Shown here piece after piece: positions 38,001 through 45,589 of a stretch of DNA of 64,000 nucleotides. Below the pieces are notes generated by a model. The model saw nothing but the letters and a program-made list of their open reading frames with translations. It did not search any database and was not told the origin of the DNA. The DNA comes from Atrichornis clamosus (taxonomy: Eukaryota; Chordata; Aves; Passeriformes; Menuridae). The position numbers and the translations under genes were made by a program. The DNA is taken from NCBI GenBank assembly GCA_013400975.1, contig WBMZ01004695.1, positions 1 to 64,000 on the forward strand. The letters run 5' to 3'. Positions within the stretch are counted from its first letter, which is position 1. Every line of letters starts with the position of its first letter.

Positions 38001-41000
38001 GAGGAGGGGTCCTGGGTGCAGGGGCTGTGCTGCAGCTCTGGCAGCCTGGGCAGGGGAGCCGGGCTGGAGGGAGAACTGATGGTAACACAACTGCCCTGAC
38101 TTCCTGCTCCAGTGGAACCCCTTGGAAAACAGAAATTCAAACCAAACCAAGTACTCTCAGTGCAGCCTTTCCAAGGGGGAGAAAGGCAGTGGCCCCGTGA
38201 AATGCACTATTGATGGGAAGCTCTTGGATGCTGTGCTGGAATGCAGCAGGAGCCCCAAGATTGGTGCTTTGAGCTCTGAAACAGGGAATGAGTGAGAATG
38301 GTTAGTGACCGAAAATGCAGAGAACATCAGCTCTCTCAGCAGCCTTAGCAGGAATGGGGATAAAGGGGAATCCGAGATTAAAATATTGAAACATATTTTG
38401 AGTTTTACTCGCAGCATTATTTTGGGGTCAGTGCTGTACCAAGAGCTGACTTTCCCGATGTGTTACGAATGAAATTGGAAAATCAAATTGATTTATTATT
38501 AAGAATGATTTCAAAACTCCTGCAACACAGCTTGATAACTACACACAACAGTATTTCTCCTTCCATTCCATCACCAGCTGAAGCCACTTCACAGACATTC
38601 ATCTGTGGAGAGTTTGATGGTGGAGACAGTCCTGGAAAGCTTTGACTTCCTGAACGCTGACGGCAGCGCGGACGAGCTCTCCCTGTTTGGGAGCACGAGG
38701 ACAGGCAGTGTCAGGTACGTGCTGCTGCCCCTCCTGGGGCTCAGGGGCAGAACACCCACACCTGGCTGAGCAACAGCTGTGCAGAGCTGCTGCTGGGTGA
38801 AACCCAGCACAGAGACATGTCCTCACGATTCTAAAAAGGGTTACAAGGGTTATAAAAAATGCTGTTTTCTGTTAAATGCCACCTGGTTTCTTTTGCAACT
38901 TCCTGTTGAGACAGTACCTCTTCAGTTTTATTTAGTGATGAGACCTGTAACTTTTTCCCCCTCATCCCCAGCACGTACAATGACAATGTGCTCCAGTCCC
39001 TGAGCTGTGACACGAGACCAGAAACACGAGATGTGACTACTGGTGATGACAACCTGGACGTGCTGTTGGTCACACACCTGAGGCTGTGCAAAGCTCTTCT
39101 GCAGGTACAGGACAGCCTGGGGCCTTCCAGGGCACTGCCTGTAATTCTGACTGCAGGCAGAGGTTAATTTGGAGTTGTTTTATAACAGAAGAAAGACTCA
39201 GAATGGAAATCAGGTATAAAAATTGCAGTGTCCACACAGAACGTGTCATACAAACCCTGCTGCCCTTTTGCAGCCTTTTGCTGAAGCTCTCAGTGATACC
39301 TTTGTGCCCAAAGCAGGCTGCAAATGGACAGGTGATCAGATTTTTAATGAATGAAAAGCTGCTGCTGCAGGAAGCTGTGATGGGCAAAGGGGCCCTCAGA
39401 GCAGCTGGGGTCTCACTGATCTTAAAAGTTTGATTCTAAGAAACAAATCCTCTTTATCTTGGGCTTGACCTGCCCTTGTTTCAGCTACTGACTTCTGTCT
39501 GTTGCATTTCAGAAACTGAGGGCACCGAACGTAGGCCAGGTGGTCCAGGAGAACATTCTGGAAGAAGTCTCGGAGCAGACGCGAGTGCTGGGGGATGTCC
39601 TGGACATGTCTGTGGAGGAAAGTGAGTACCTGCAGCATTCCAAGGCCTGCCAGAGAGGGGAGAGGTGCACCTCTGATGTCTCTGCTTCCCCAGACACACC
39701 AGGGTTTCATTCTAAATTCCTGGCAAACATTTACATCAGTGCCCAGCTCTTATATCTAAATTCTGAGAAAAAACAGGGCTCACTGTTGGGTTCATTTTTA
39801 TTTCTTCATGGAAGGAAAAGATTTGGAGCAGTTTGTCTCAGAGTAGCTGAACTGGTATGTGAAACCACAGGGATGTTGTGGAGTTTGCAGTCAAACAGAA
39901 GCAGAGCAACCTTAATAAAATCCTCTTTTGTATCTGTGCTTTTCCTTGGTAAGCAAACAGCCCAGATTCTGCGCTCTCTTGCAAGAACAGTTTGGTGGGC
40001 AACTTCTTCCATCTCAGCCTTCCCACTGCTAAACTCTTCCATTGGCTGTTGGACCTGGCAAAATGATAAAGCACAGTGGGAGAGTTGGAAGGCTTTTGTT
40101 CTCATCTTGGTAAATACAGCAGCAAGAATGCAAATTTTAGTTGGAAGCATTTGCTGACAGATTGTATCCTGGAGGATGTGAGAATAAACTGCTCCCGGGA
40201 GCAGAGCTCCAGAGGGCTCTGGAACAGTGTGACAAGGGAGGCGAGGGAGTCTGAAACGCAGGAGTCCAAGGTCTCTGTAGGCCAAAGTGAGCAGTGAGGG
40301 GTCCAGAGGAGGAACCCCAGGGGCTTGCTTCAAGTGCTCTGTGAAGTGTTTGGGGGAGAGCCCTGAGGTCAGAGCTCTGCCCTGGGGAAGGGGCACGAGG
40401 CAGGGCCCCCAAAAGCCTTGGCAGTGGCACCTTTGGCTGACAGAAGGGCAACCAGTTAAATTCCAGAGTTCCTCTGGAACTGCCTCATGCTGGGATAAGA
40501 TGAACACTAAGAGGCAGGAGAGCTGCTGAGGACAGCTGAGGAGCTCAGCCCAAGCTGGGGAGATCAGTGCTTGCAGGTGTCAATATTAGGGCAGCAAATA
40601 TTTGAACATTTTGAACAAAACCCTCTCCAGTGCAGGGACAAGGGAGTGCTGCCCCATGTCCACATGGGCCATCTGCTGCCTAACTCCCCATGTAGAGCTC
40701 GAGCTCACTGACCCTTTAAAATGCTGGGTTTCAGTTATTCAGAAGACTAAGAAGAAGAAGCAGTATCTGAAAATCTGGAGTGATCTGGCAGAGCCTGGCA
40801 GCAGCATCCTGGTGACCTCAGCAGAAAGGTTCTGCCATGCACTGAAATACACAATGATGCTCAAAGTGAGGGAGAAGTACCCCAGGCATCTGGAAACAGG
40901 TATCCTGCAGCATGAGGCCCCTCTGATTTCACTGCAGTGCAGTGCTGAAAATTGTCCTTGTGCATTTAAAATCCCCAAAACTAAACCTCTCTTCAGCAGC

Positions 41001-44000
41001 TTCCATGTAACCAACCTGCTGTTTGCTCCTTTTTCTCCTTGTTCCTTCCAGTGCTGCAGAGGTTGCTGGAGCAGATCCTCACCTGTGATGGGTTGCTCCC
41101 CCCTGCACATTTCCAAACAGAACCAGTGACTTTATTCCAGTTCTGTCGTTACCTGGAGAGACACCACATTACCAGCCTGGAGAAACACCTGGGGAAACTC
41201 GCCAAAGAGGGTAATGGCAGCGCTTGGCTCCTCCTTGCAGGGCTGGTGCCCTCCAGGTTCCCACTCCAGATGCAATTCCAGAGCAGGAAACAGCCCAGCC
41301 CTTGCACTGGCAGCTTGTTTCCATTTTAATTCCTTTTATGTCATTTTAATCAGAACAGGAAAAACATGCTTGACTCCCATATCTGACCACATGCAAACAA
41401 ACCCAGTGTGAAGGATGGGCTCATCTTAAGTGCCCTGAAAAGTGGGTTCTGGGATGTGCTGAAGTTAAAGTAGAAACAAAGCCAGGAGCAACCTACAGCT
41501 GGATGCAAGGACTGAGTAAAGTCTGAGCCTTTGGTTGACTCTTGCGGCTGGAATCAGACACAGAAAACAGCAGTAAAATTTCAGAGGTTATTAATGTGCA
41601 TTTTCTAGTCTGAGTAGCCAGTGCCTCACTGGAGTCCTGTCCAACATGTGAAAGTACCTCAAAACTGTCTCTGTGTTAGAAAAGAATTATTTTAAGAATA
41701 GTTCTGATTTAGGCTGCCCCTTTGGGCTGGTGTTGGTGCAGATGACTCGAGTGCAGGGGCACCAGGAGCTGGAGCATCGCTGGCCCAGCCCAGGCACGGG
41801 GACAGGGAGGAGGCAGGGTGGGCACAGGGGTCCTTTCCTGCTTTGCCTCCTGCCACGCCGGGATTGGCACCAGCCTGGAATTGCCTGTGGCGGAAGGGCC
41901 TGAGCTGGGGAGGGCTTTGCCGACCTTGATGACGCCTTTCCATCTGTGGGTGAGTGAAGCCGAGCCCTTTCCCCGCAGTGATGCTGATTGAGGAGCTGCA
42001 GTGTCCCGGGAGGCTGAAGACCCTGAAGAAGCTGAAGGGGAAGAGGCTGAACAAGCTGCAGCCCCTCCCGCAGACGCTGCGGCTGCTGGGGCTGCTGCAG
42101 CTGGACGAGAACCACCGAGTGAGCAAAGCGGCCACGTCGTGCCTGAGCCGCGCCGCCGGCGGCCGCAGCCTCCGCGGGAAGGTGAGGGGCGCGGGTACCA
42201 GGGATGGCTTCCCCGGAACGGCCCTGCTCTCCCCTGCACCCCTGACTCGCCGGAGAGCGAGCCCCTGAACTACAGCAGTGCCCGAGAGAGTTCCCTCTAT
42301 CCCCTGTTCCCTGTCACAGGGTAAAACTGCTCCTGTCGCTCCGCTTCGGTTGCTTCATCGCACTTACAGCTGTCTTTTGGATTTTCCTCTGTTTTCATTC
42401 AGGCTGTCTTATTTTACACTGATGTTTTAACCGACTGTGATGCAAGACTGCAGCAAGCTGCTTGTCTGGCTCTCAAGAACCTCAGGGTAAGTGTTCGCTG
42501 CTGCTGCAGGGCTGAAGACTGGGATGCACACGTGTGCCATTAAATACGGAGTCAGATCTGGAGTTTAACTGCAGAAATTTAAAGTTAAATCGGGGGGGAT
42601 CTTTAACAATAGGTGATTAGACTCAGAAAACAAAAGTAATATTTGAATTGCTATTGTAAGAAGCTGTCAGCACAGATTTAGACCTTCCCAGCAGCCCTAA
42701 GCTGTCCTAAGTTTGTTTGCACACAAATAGAGAACTAATTTCTACAAACAGGGAGAACACAACAGAAAATCAGAGTCTTAAAGTCGATTTGGGATTAACC
42801 CTGTCAGTGAAGGTCCTGGTTGGGTGACACTGATTTAATGGTCCTGCAACAGTGACCTGTACCCTGGAACTTTTACACTTTCTCATGCCCTAAACCAGGA
42901 GAGAAGGTACCAGAGGTGAGGTCCTATCAGGACATGTCACTGCAACTCCACTTGTTGGGGGAGAGAGGTCCTGGCAGAATTTGGATGCCAGAGGAGATGG
43001 GAGTTGGTGTGTCTGTGTCTGCCTTGTGAAAATGTCCATCAAGCTACTGCAAAGCTGCTGAGGCAAATGTTTCTTTTCTCCCCCAGGCTGTGGAGAGCAT
43101 TGAGCAGGTTGCCCACCTGTGCCAGTCTGAAACAGAGGAAGTCAGGAATGCAGCCAGGGAAACAACTCTGTCCTTTGGTAAGGCCTTTGTACAGCTTTAA
43201 AATAGCCTGAAAGAGAGATGTGAAATAGTGCAGGCCCAGCACGGGCCTCAAGTTGAGCCTGAACACCTCCAGGACAATGGAAATATTTCATGAGCAGCTG
43301 TTTCATACCGTGAAGATAAACTTTCTATCACACATAACAGCCAAGGGCCCCCCTGCTGAAGTTTATAGAACCAGAGCAAGGAGATGCTGAAGGATTAAGT
43401 GCTTTAGGAACCACTGAACCTTTGGGAAAGGCCTGAAGGTTTTACGCTGGTTCATTACCTGTTACTTCACCGGAATCCAGTGGTGTGGCAGTGGTGACCT
43501 GATAATGAAATGTCAGTGCTCCCCCTCTCCTGCTGCCCAGTGTTTGTGCCTCTCCTGAGGGCAAAGGGGAATGGCCAGGGCTCAGCCCCTGGAGTGCTGC
43601 CACAGGATGGCCAGCTCATGCAGGGGACAGGCATTCCCCTGCTCTGTTCTTCCCAAAGCCACTGTGAGCCACACTTTGCTGTGGGGATCCCCAGCTTTGG
43701 CTCACAGGAACACTCAGGCTCACGTGCAGGACAAGTTTTCCAGCTGTGATGCTCCCAGCTGTTACTCATGGAAATAGTTACAGGAGCCCGATTTTCCATG
43801 GTGACTTCTGGCAGGTTTTGGAAAACTATTCCCTGAGGGATGTGTCTGTCACTGTGGAGAGTCCCTGATCCAAGCAGGGTCAGCCAGGAGTGTCCCCAGC
43901 GGGTCACGTTCCTCAGGGAATGTTTGTGTCCCTCAGCAGGGGCTGTGCTCTCTCTCCGCAGGGGAAAGGGGCCGCCAGGCCTTCGAGAGGATGGACAGGA

Positions 44001-44059
44001 TCTGCTGTGAGCTCAGAGAAACTGCACAAGAGGCTGAGATTGAAATCACAGTGTTTTAG
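19906..44059 (+). CDS. RIPOR3: RIPOR3 (FAM65C), RHO family-interacting cell polarization regulator 3, 21 coding exons
   Basis: Joined coding segments: 19906-20006, 23426-23572, 26269-26347, 26728-26751, 26877-26930, 27654-27803, 28211-28274, 28633-28676, 29005-29130, 31078-31223, 36405-36534, 36984-37565, 38578-38714, 38972-39104, 39513-39621, 40735-40899, 41052-41210, 41979-42181, 42403-42486, 43087-43177, 43962-44059. They sum to 2826 bases, 941 residues plus stop, with every phase consistent. Human RIPOR3 is about 946 residues. The N-terminus [12 protein letters not shown], the block [13 protein letters not shown], the C-terminus and the neighbouring PTPN1 identify RIPOR3 rather than RIPOR1 or RIPOR2. 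Residues ~60-206 are helical (PL48/HR1-like, the part that binds RHO proteins in the family). Residues ~207-320 are beta-rich and C2-like. Residues ~320-560 are a Ser/Pro-rich disordered linker. Residues ~560-941 form an ARM/HEAT-like helical region. Relatives bind RHOA/RHOC and regulate polarity and migration; RIPOR3 itself is little studied. The start ATG has G at -3 and an in-frame TGA 12 bases upstream. Confidence 0.95.
23426..23572 (+). CDS. RIPOR3: RIPOR3 coding exon 3 (residues 34-83)
   Basis: A basic, Ser-rich stretch ([12 protein letters not shown]) is followed by the conserved helix containing [13 protein letters not shown], the start of the family's helical domain. The acceptor is TTTCCACAG and the donor GTAAGG. 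Codon 83 is split and reads Asn after splicing; I recall Lys in the human protein. Confidence 0.93.
26269..26347 (+). CDS. RIPOR3: RIPOR3 coding exon 4 (residues 83-109)
   Basis: Encodes [20 protein letters not shown] then KRNSRL, a heptad-like helix and a basic loop nearly identical to human RIPOR3. The acceptor is CTCTCCAG, the donor GTAAGA, and the exon ends in phase 0. Confidence 0.95.
26728..26751 (+). CDS. RIPOR3: RIPOR3 coding exon 5, 24-base microexon (residues 110-117)
   Basis: Just eight codons, AFYYDLDK, lie between a strong acceptor (CTCTTTCTCTTTCAG) and donor GTAAGG. Both ends are in phase 0, so skipping would remove eight residues without a frameshift. The octapeptide is the same in human RIPOR3 as I recall it, which supports the exon. 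Confidence 0.93.
26877..26930 (+). CDS. RIPOR3: RIPOR3 coding exon 6 (residues 118-135)
   Basis: Encodes [18 protein letters not shown], an amphipathic coiled-coil-like helix of the HR1-like region. The acceptor is CTTCCAAAG, the donor GTAAGG, and both ends are in phase 0. The intron before it is only 125 bases. Confidence 0.94.
27654..27803 (+). CDS. RIPOR3: RIPOR3 coding exon 7 (residues 136-185)
   Basis: Contains [18 protein letters not shown], nearly the same as in human RIPOR3, then a more variable helix ending [12 protein letters not shown]. It has 50 whole codons, acceptor TCTGACAG and donor GTAGGA. Confidence 0.95.
28211..28274 (+). CDS. RIPOR3: RIPOR3 coding exon 8 (residues 186-207)
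   Basis: Encodes [20 protein letters not shown] followed by K, the family signature closing the helical region. The acceptor is TTTCTTCTAG and the donor GTAGGT; a Gly codon is split 1+2. Confidence 0.95.
28633..28676 (+). CDS. RIPOR3: RIPOR3 coding exon 9 (residues 207-221)
   Basis: A 44-base exon encoding [15 protein letters not shown], matching human GLVGYARLCPGDHYE at 13 of 15 positions. It begins the beta-rich C2-like part. The acceptor is CTCTTTTCAG and the donor GTGAAG. A (TA)n run lies just inside the next intron. Confidence 0.95.
28690..28712 (+). repeat. (TA)n microsatellite
   Basis: A short TA dinucleotide run interrupted by TTT begins 14 bases downstream of the exon 9 donor in RIPOR3. 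It may be length-polymorphic. Confidence 0.8.
29005..29130 (+). CDS. RIPOR3: RIPOR3 coding exon 10 (residues 222-263)
   Basis: Forty-two codons beginning [17 protein letters not shown], then [11 protein letters not shown] and the segment [12 protein letters not shown], one of the best conserved blocks of the family (C2-like strands). Both ends are in phase 0. The donor GTGTGG is weaker than its neighbours. Confidence 0.95.
31078..31223 (+). CDS. RIPOR3: RIPOR3 coding exon 11 (residues 264-312)
   Basis: Encodes [19 protein letters not shown] and later [15 protein letters not shown], beta strands matching human RIPOR3. The acceptor is TCTCTGCAG and the donor GTAAGT. The split last codon gives Asn with exon 12. 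Confidence 0.95.
31224..36404 (+). other. RIPOR3: RIPOR3 intron 11 (5.2 kb)
   Basis: The second largest RIPOR3 intron. Most is unique sequence without recognisable repeats. A GC-rich, CpG-containing patch at about 35170-35420 is open in several frames but has no recognisable coding content. Nothing else was identified. Confidence 0.6.
36405..36534 (+). CDS. RIPOR3: RIPOR3 coding exon 12 (residues 312-355)
   Basis: Contains [12 protein letters not shown] and the signature [20 protein letters not shown], nearly the same as in human. RKSS at 334-337 is a possible 14-3-3 or basophilic kinase site, and the TPP/TPS motifs could be proline-directed phosphosites. These are inferences from sequence pattern. 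The donor is GTGAGT. Confidence 0.95.
36984..37565 (+). CDS. RIPOR3: RIPOR3 coding exon 13, disordered linker (residues 356-549)
   Basis: The largest coding exon, with 194 in-frame codons. After the conserved SVLQQ and SILSYL it becomes Ser/Pro/Glu-rich and weakly conserved. A conserved island SFSSED sits at 404-409, and a helix at the end reads [16 protein letters not shown]. Its length and composition suit the flexible linker between the C2-like and ARM-like regions. The donor is GTATGG. Confidence 0.93.
37566..38577 (+). other. RIPOR3: RIPOR3 intron 13 with a CpG-rich patch
   Basis: This 1.0 kb intron carries a GC- and CpG-rich segment at about 37730-37980. No splice-supported exon or repeat was recognised in it. 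The 3' end is pyrimidine-rich, then CACCAG, then a second AG six bases later. Confidence 0.55.
38578..38714 (+). CDS. RIPOR3: RIPOR3 coding exon 14 (residues 550-595), acceptor ambiguous
   Basis: Encodes [20 protein letters not shown], then [19 protein letters not shown], matching human ESLMECILESFAFLNAD. Exon 13 ends CTGAAG and this exon starts CTGAAG. The acceptor can therefore be the CAG at 38577 (941-residue product with LKLKP) or the AAG at 38583 (939 residues with LKP, like human). I chose the stronger first AG. The donor is GTACGT. Confidence 0.85.
38972..39104 (+). CDS. RIPOR3: RIPOR3 coding exon 15 (residues 595-639)
   Basis: A variable part is followed by [18 protein letters not shown], matching human ELDVLLMVHLQVCKALLQ. 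This starts the C-terminal helical repeats. The acceptor is CATCCCCAG and the donor GTACAG. Confidence 0.93.
39513..39621 (+). CDS. RIPOR3: RIPOR3 coding exon 16 (residues 640-676)
   Basis: Encodes [20 protein letters not shown], then [16 protein letters not shown], an ARM-like helical pair homologous to human. The acceptor is GCATTTCAG and the donor GTGAGT. Confidence 0.93.
39622..40734 (+). other. RIPOR3: RIPOR3 intron 16
   Basis: A 1.1 kb intron. Its - strand holds a 233-codon open frame (39806-40507) with no recognisable domain. No transposon was identified. Confidence 0.55.
40735..40899 (+). CDS. RIPOR3: RIPOR3 coding exon 17 (residues 676-731)
   Basis: Starts [15 protein letters not shown] (an AAG triplet run encodes the lysines) and ends [12 protein letters not shown], matching human RVRGKYPGQLE. 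The middle is less conserved. The acceptor is GGGTTTCAG and the donor GTATCC. Confidence 0.92.
41052..41210 (+). CDS. RIPOR3: RIPOR3 coding exon 18 (residues 731-784)
   Basis: Encodes [18 protein letters not shown], then [20 protein letters not shown], collinear with the human helical repeats. The acceptor is TTCCTTCCAG and the donor GTAATG. The preceding intron is only 152 bases. Confidence 0.94.
41979..42181 (+). CDS. RIPOR3: RIPOR3 coding exon 19 (residues 784-851), GC-rich
   Basis: Encodes [20 protein letters not shown], then [20 protein letters not shown], Lys/Leu-rich helices matching human. The 3' half is CpG-dense and Arg/Gly/Ala-rich ([12 protein letters not shown]). The acceptor is CCCCGCAG and the donor GTGAGG. 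Confidence 0.94.
42403..42486 (+). CDS. RIPOR3: RIPOR3 coding exon 20 (residues 852-879)
   Basis: Twenty-eight codons, [20 protein letters not shown] then CLALKNLR, an ARM/HEAT-like repeat unit close to human [20 protein letters not shown]. Both ends are in phase 0. Confidence 0.95.
43087..43177 (+). CDS. RIPOR3: RIPOR3 coding exon 21 (residues 880-910)
   Basis: Encodes [20 protein letters not shown], then [10 protein letters not shown], the penultimate helical repeat, highly similar to human. The acceptor is CTCCCCCAG and the donor GTAAGG. Confidence 0.95.
43962..44059 (+). CDS. RIPOR3: RIPOR3 last coding exon 22 (residues 910-941)
   Basis: Encodes [20 protein letters not shown], then [12 protein letters not shown] and TAG. 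The human protein ends QEADVEITIF. The acceptor is CTCTCCGCAG. The exon continues into the 3'UTR. Confidence 0.95.
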
Positions 44060-44940
44060 TCGTGCAAGAGGAGGAGCTGAGTCCCCTCGTCCTCACAGCC
44101 ACACGGGTACCTGAGGGTCTGGTTTTGCTGTCTGGGTTCCTTCTGCTCTGTTCTGCCCCTGCTGCATCCTGCCCAGGACAGGTTTATTTCCAAAGGGGAG
44201 GGTTTGTGTCTCCATGCTGCAGCCTGGAATTTGTTTTCTGTCTCAGCACCTGAGGAAATACCGAGTGCTGGATGAAGGAAAACTGGGGTCTCTTAGAGGG
44301 TGGAACCAAGTTGTTACTGGAGTTAAAATCTCAATCTTGCTGGAATTAGCTGTCCCTGCTCCAACTGTAAGTCCAGTATGATTTATTTTCCCAGGAAATG
44401 TTTTATTAATTTGGCACTCCCCAAGGAGAGATCACTTTCCACCAGTCCACGCAGGAGCCAGCAGCCCACAGAGCTCTCACCTCAACTGCCCTGTCCCAGA
44501 ACCACTCCAGCAGCATTGCTGGGTGCTTTCCTTTGGCAAACTTGGAGAAGGAAAACTTTTTACTTCCTAAGTCGCTTTCTCCACAATTGCTGCAGCTCAG
44601 GCCAGGTCCAGCAGGGCCTGAGGAGGGTCTGTGTGGGCTGCAGGTGCTCAGGAGGGGCTGGAGTGGATTTGCCACGTGCAGGTCTGACTGATGATGGAGG
44701 GACAGGTTTGGGTTTTTTAATTCTGAATTTAGTCACAGACCAAGACTTCTGCCCCTCATGCATCCCTGCCAGGGATCCCATCCTCAGCCATGGGAGCAGC
44801 CTGGCTTCAGGGGCAATACTTGAAAGGGGTTGGCTTGTGTGTACATATTTTTATATATATGTAAAACTTTTCTATTCAGTATTTATTTGTCGGGTTTCTT
44901 ACTGTTTTCTAAAGTTCTAATAAACCATTTGAGAGAAGTT
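44060..44940 (+). other. RIPOR3: RIPOR3 3'UTR
   Basis: About 880 untranslated bases. Near its 3' end are a Pumilio-type TGTACATA (44840-44847), an AU-rich stretch and an ATTTATTT element. The poly(A) signal AATAAA is at 44919-44924, followed by GT-rich sequence. The cleavage point near 44940 is estimated. Confidence 0.8.
44919..44924 (+). terminator. RIPOR3: RIPOR3 poly(A) signal AATAAA
   Basis: A canonical hexamer in CTAATAAACC, with a GT-rich downstream element (GGGAGTGTTTCATGCTGTGT) 25-40 bases later, as expected for cleavage and polyadenylation. Confidence 0.85.
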
Positions 44941-45389
44941 CCTGGGAGTGTTTCATGCTGTGTTTGCAGCCCTGGGGACAGGTAAGAGGCACTAAACCCC
45001 TCGCAGGACTGGGGCTTGATCTGCCCTGTCCTGTGCAGCTTTCCTTAAAAATACAAACCAAAGGTAAGTACTGCAATTCAAACCCCAGGGAGGTGCTGGC
45101 TGCAGCTGCTGCTGCAACCAGGGTGCAAAACAAGCACCACGTCCTGCCCCTCCTCAGCTCCTGCAAAAACCACCCGGGGTGCTGAGTTCCTGCACTCCTC
45201 ACCCTTAAAATGTAACTGTGTCATGTGGAAGACCAGAAGAGGGAAACGGAGGTGGCAGGGAGAGATGAGGGTCCTTGTCTCACTCTTTTACTGGAGCTCT
45301 GACTACAGTAAGTGCTGGCAGGAACATCTGAATCCCTTTCCTCTACAAACCCTCCCCCCATGTGCAGGAGCAGCGACACTCATGAGTTC
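44941..45389. other. Intergenic gap between convergent RIPOR3 and PTPN1 3' ends
   Basis: About 450 bases lie between the two estimated cleavage sites. I see no exon or repeat in it. Transcriptional read-through from both sides would overlap here. Confidence 0.6.
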
Positions 45390-45403
45390 TTTAAAAAAAG
45401 AGT

Positions 45404-45409
45404 TTTATT
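45404..45409 (-). terminator. PTPN1: PTPN1 distal poly(A) signal AATAAA
   Basis: On the - strand the context is TTGTAACAATAAAACT, followed by TTTAAAGAACTCATGA. This strongly resembles the end of the human PTPN1 mRNA as I recall it (GCAACAATAAAATTTTTTTC then TAAAGAACATGAA). It marks the probable main 3' end. Confidence 0.8.
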
Positions 45410-45583
45410 GTTACAACTAAAATGAGAACTGAAAATTTGTATGGGAGATTGAAAAACTGTACAGTTGTACTCTAACCTGGGAGGCCCAGCAGTGGCTTAC
45501 ACAAAAGACAAGATACCTGAAACTGTATTATACCAAAACATTCAGCTTTTTTGTTGAGTTTTTAAATTTTTTTTTTATAAAAG

Positions 45584-45589
45584 TTTATT
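45584..45589 (-). terminator. PTPN1: PTPN1 proximal poly(A) signal AATAAA
   Basis: The - strand context TTGCCATAGAATAAACTTTT parallels the human GGCCATGGAATAAACC segment about 180 bases upstream of the distal signal. It is a likely alternative cleavage site. Confidence 0.6.

Noticed and set aside
19906..44059. Assignment of the + gene to RIPOR1 or RIPOR2
   Set aside because: The N-terminus, linker and C-terminus fit RIPOR3 best, and PTPN1 is the expected RIPOR3 neighbour.
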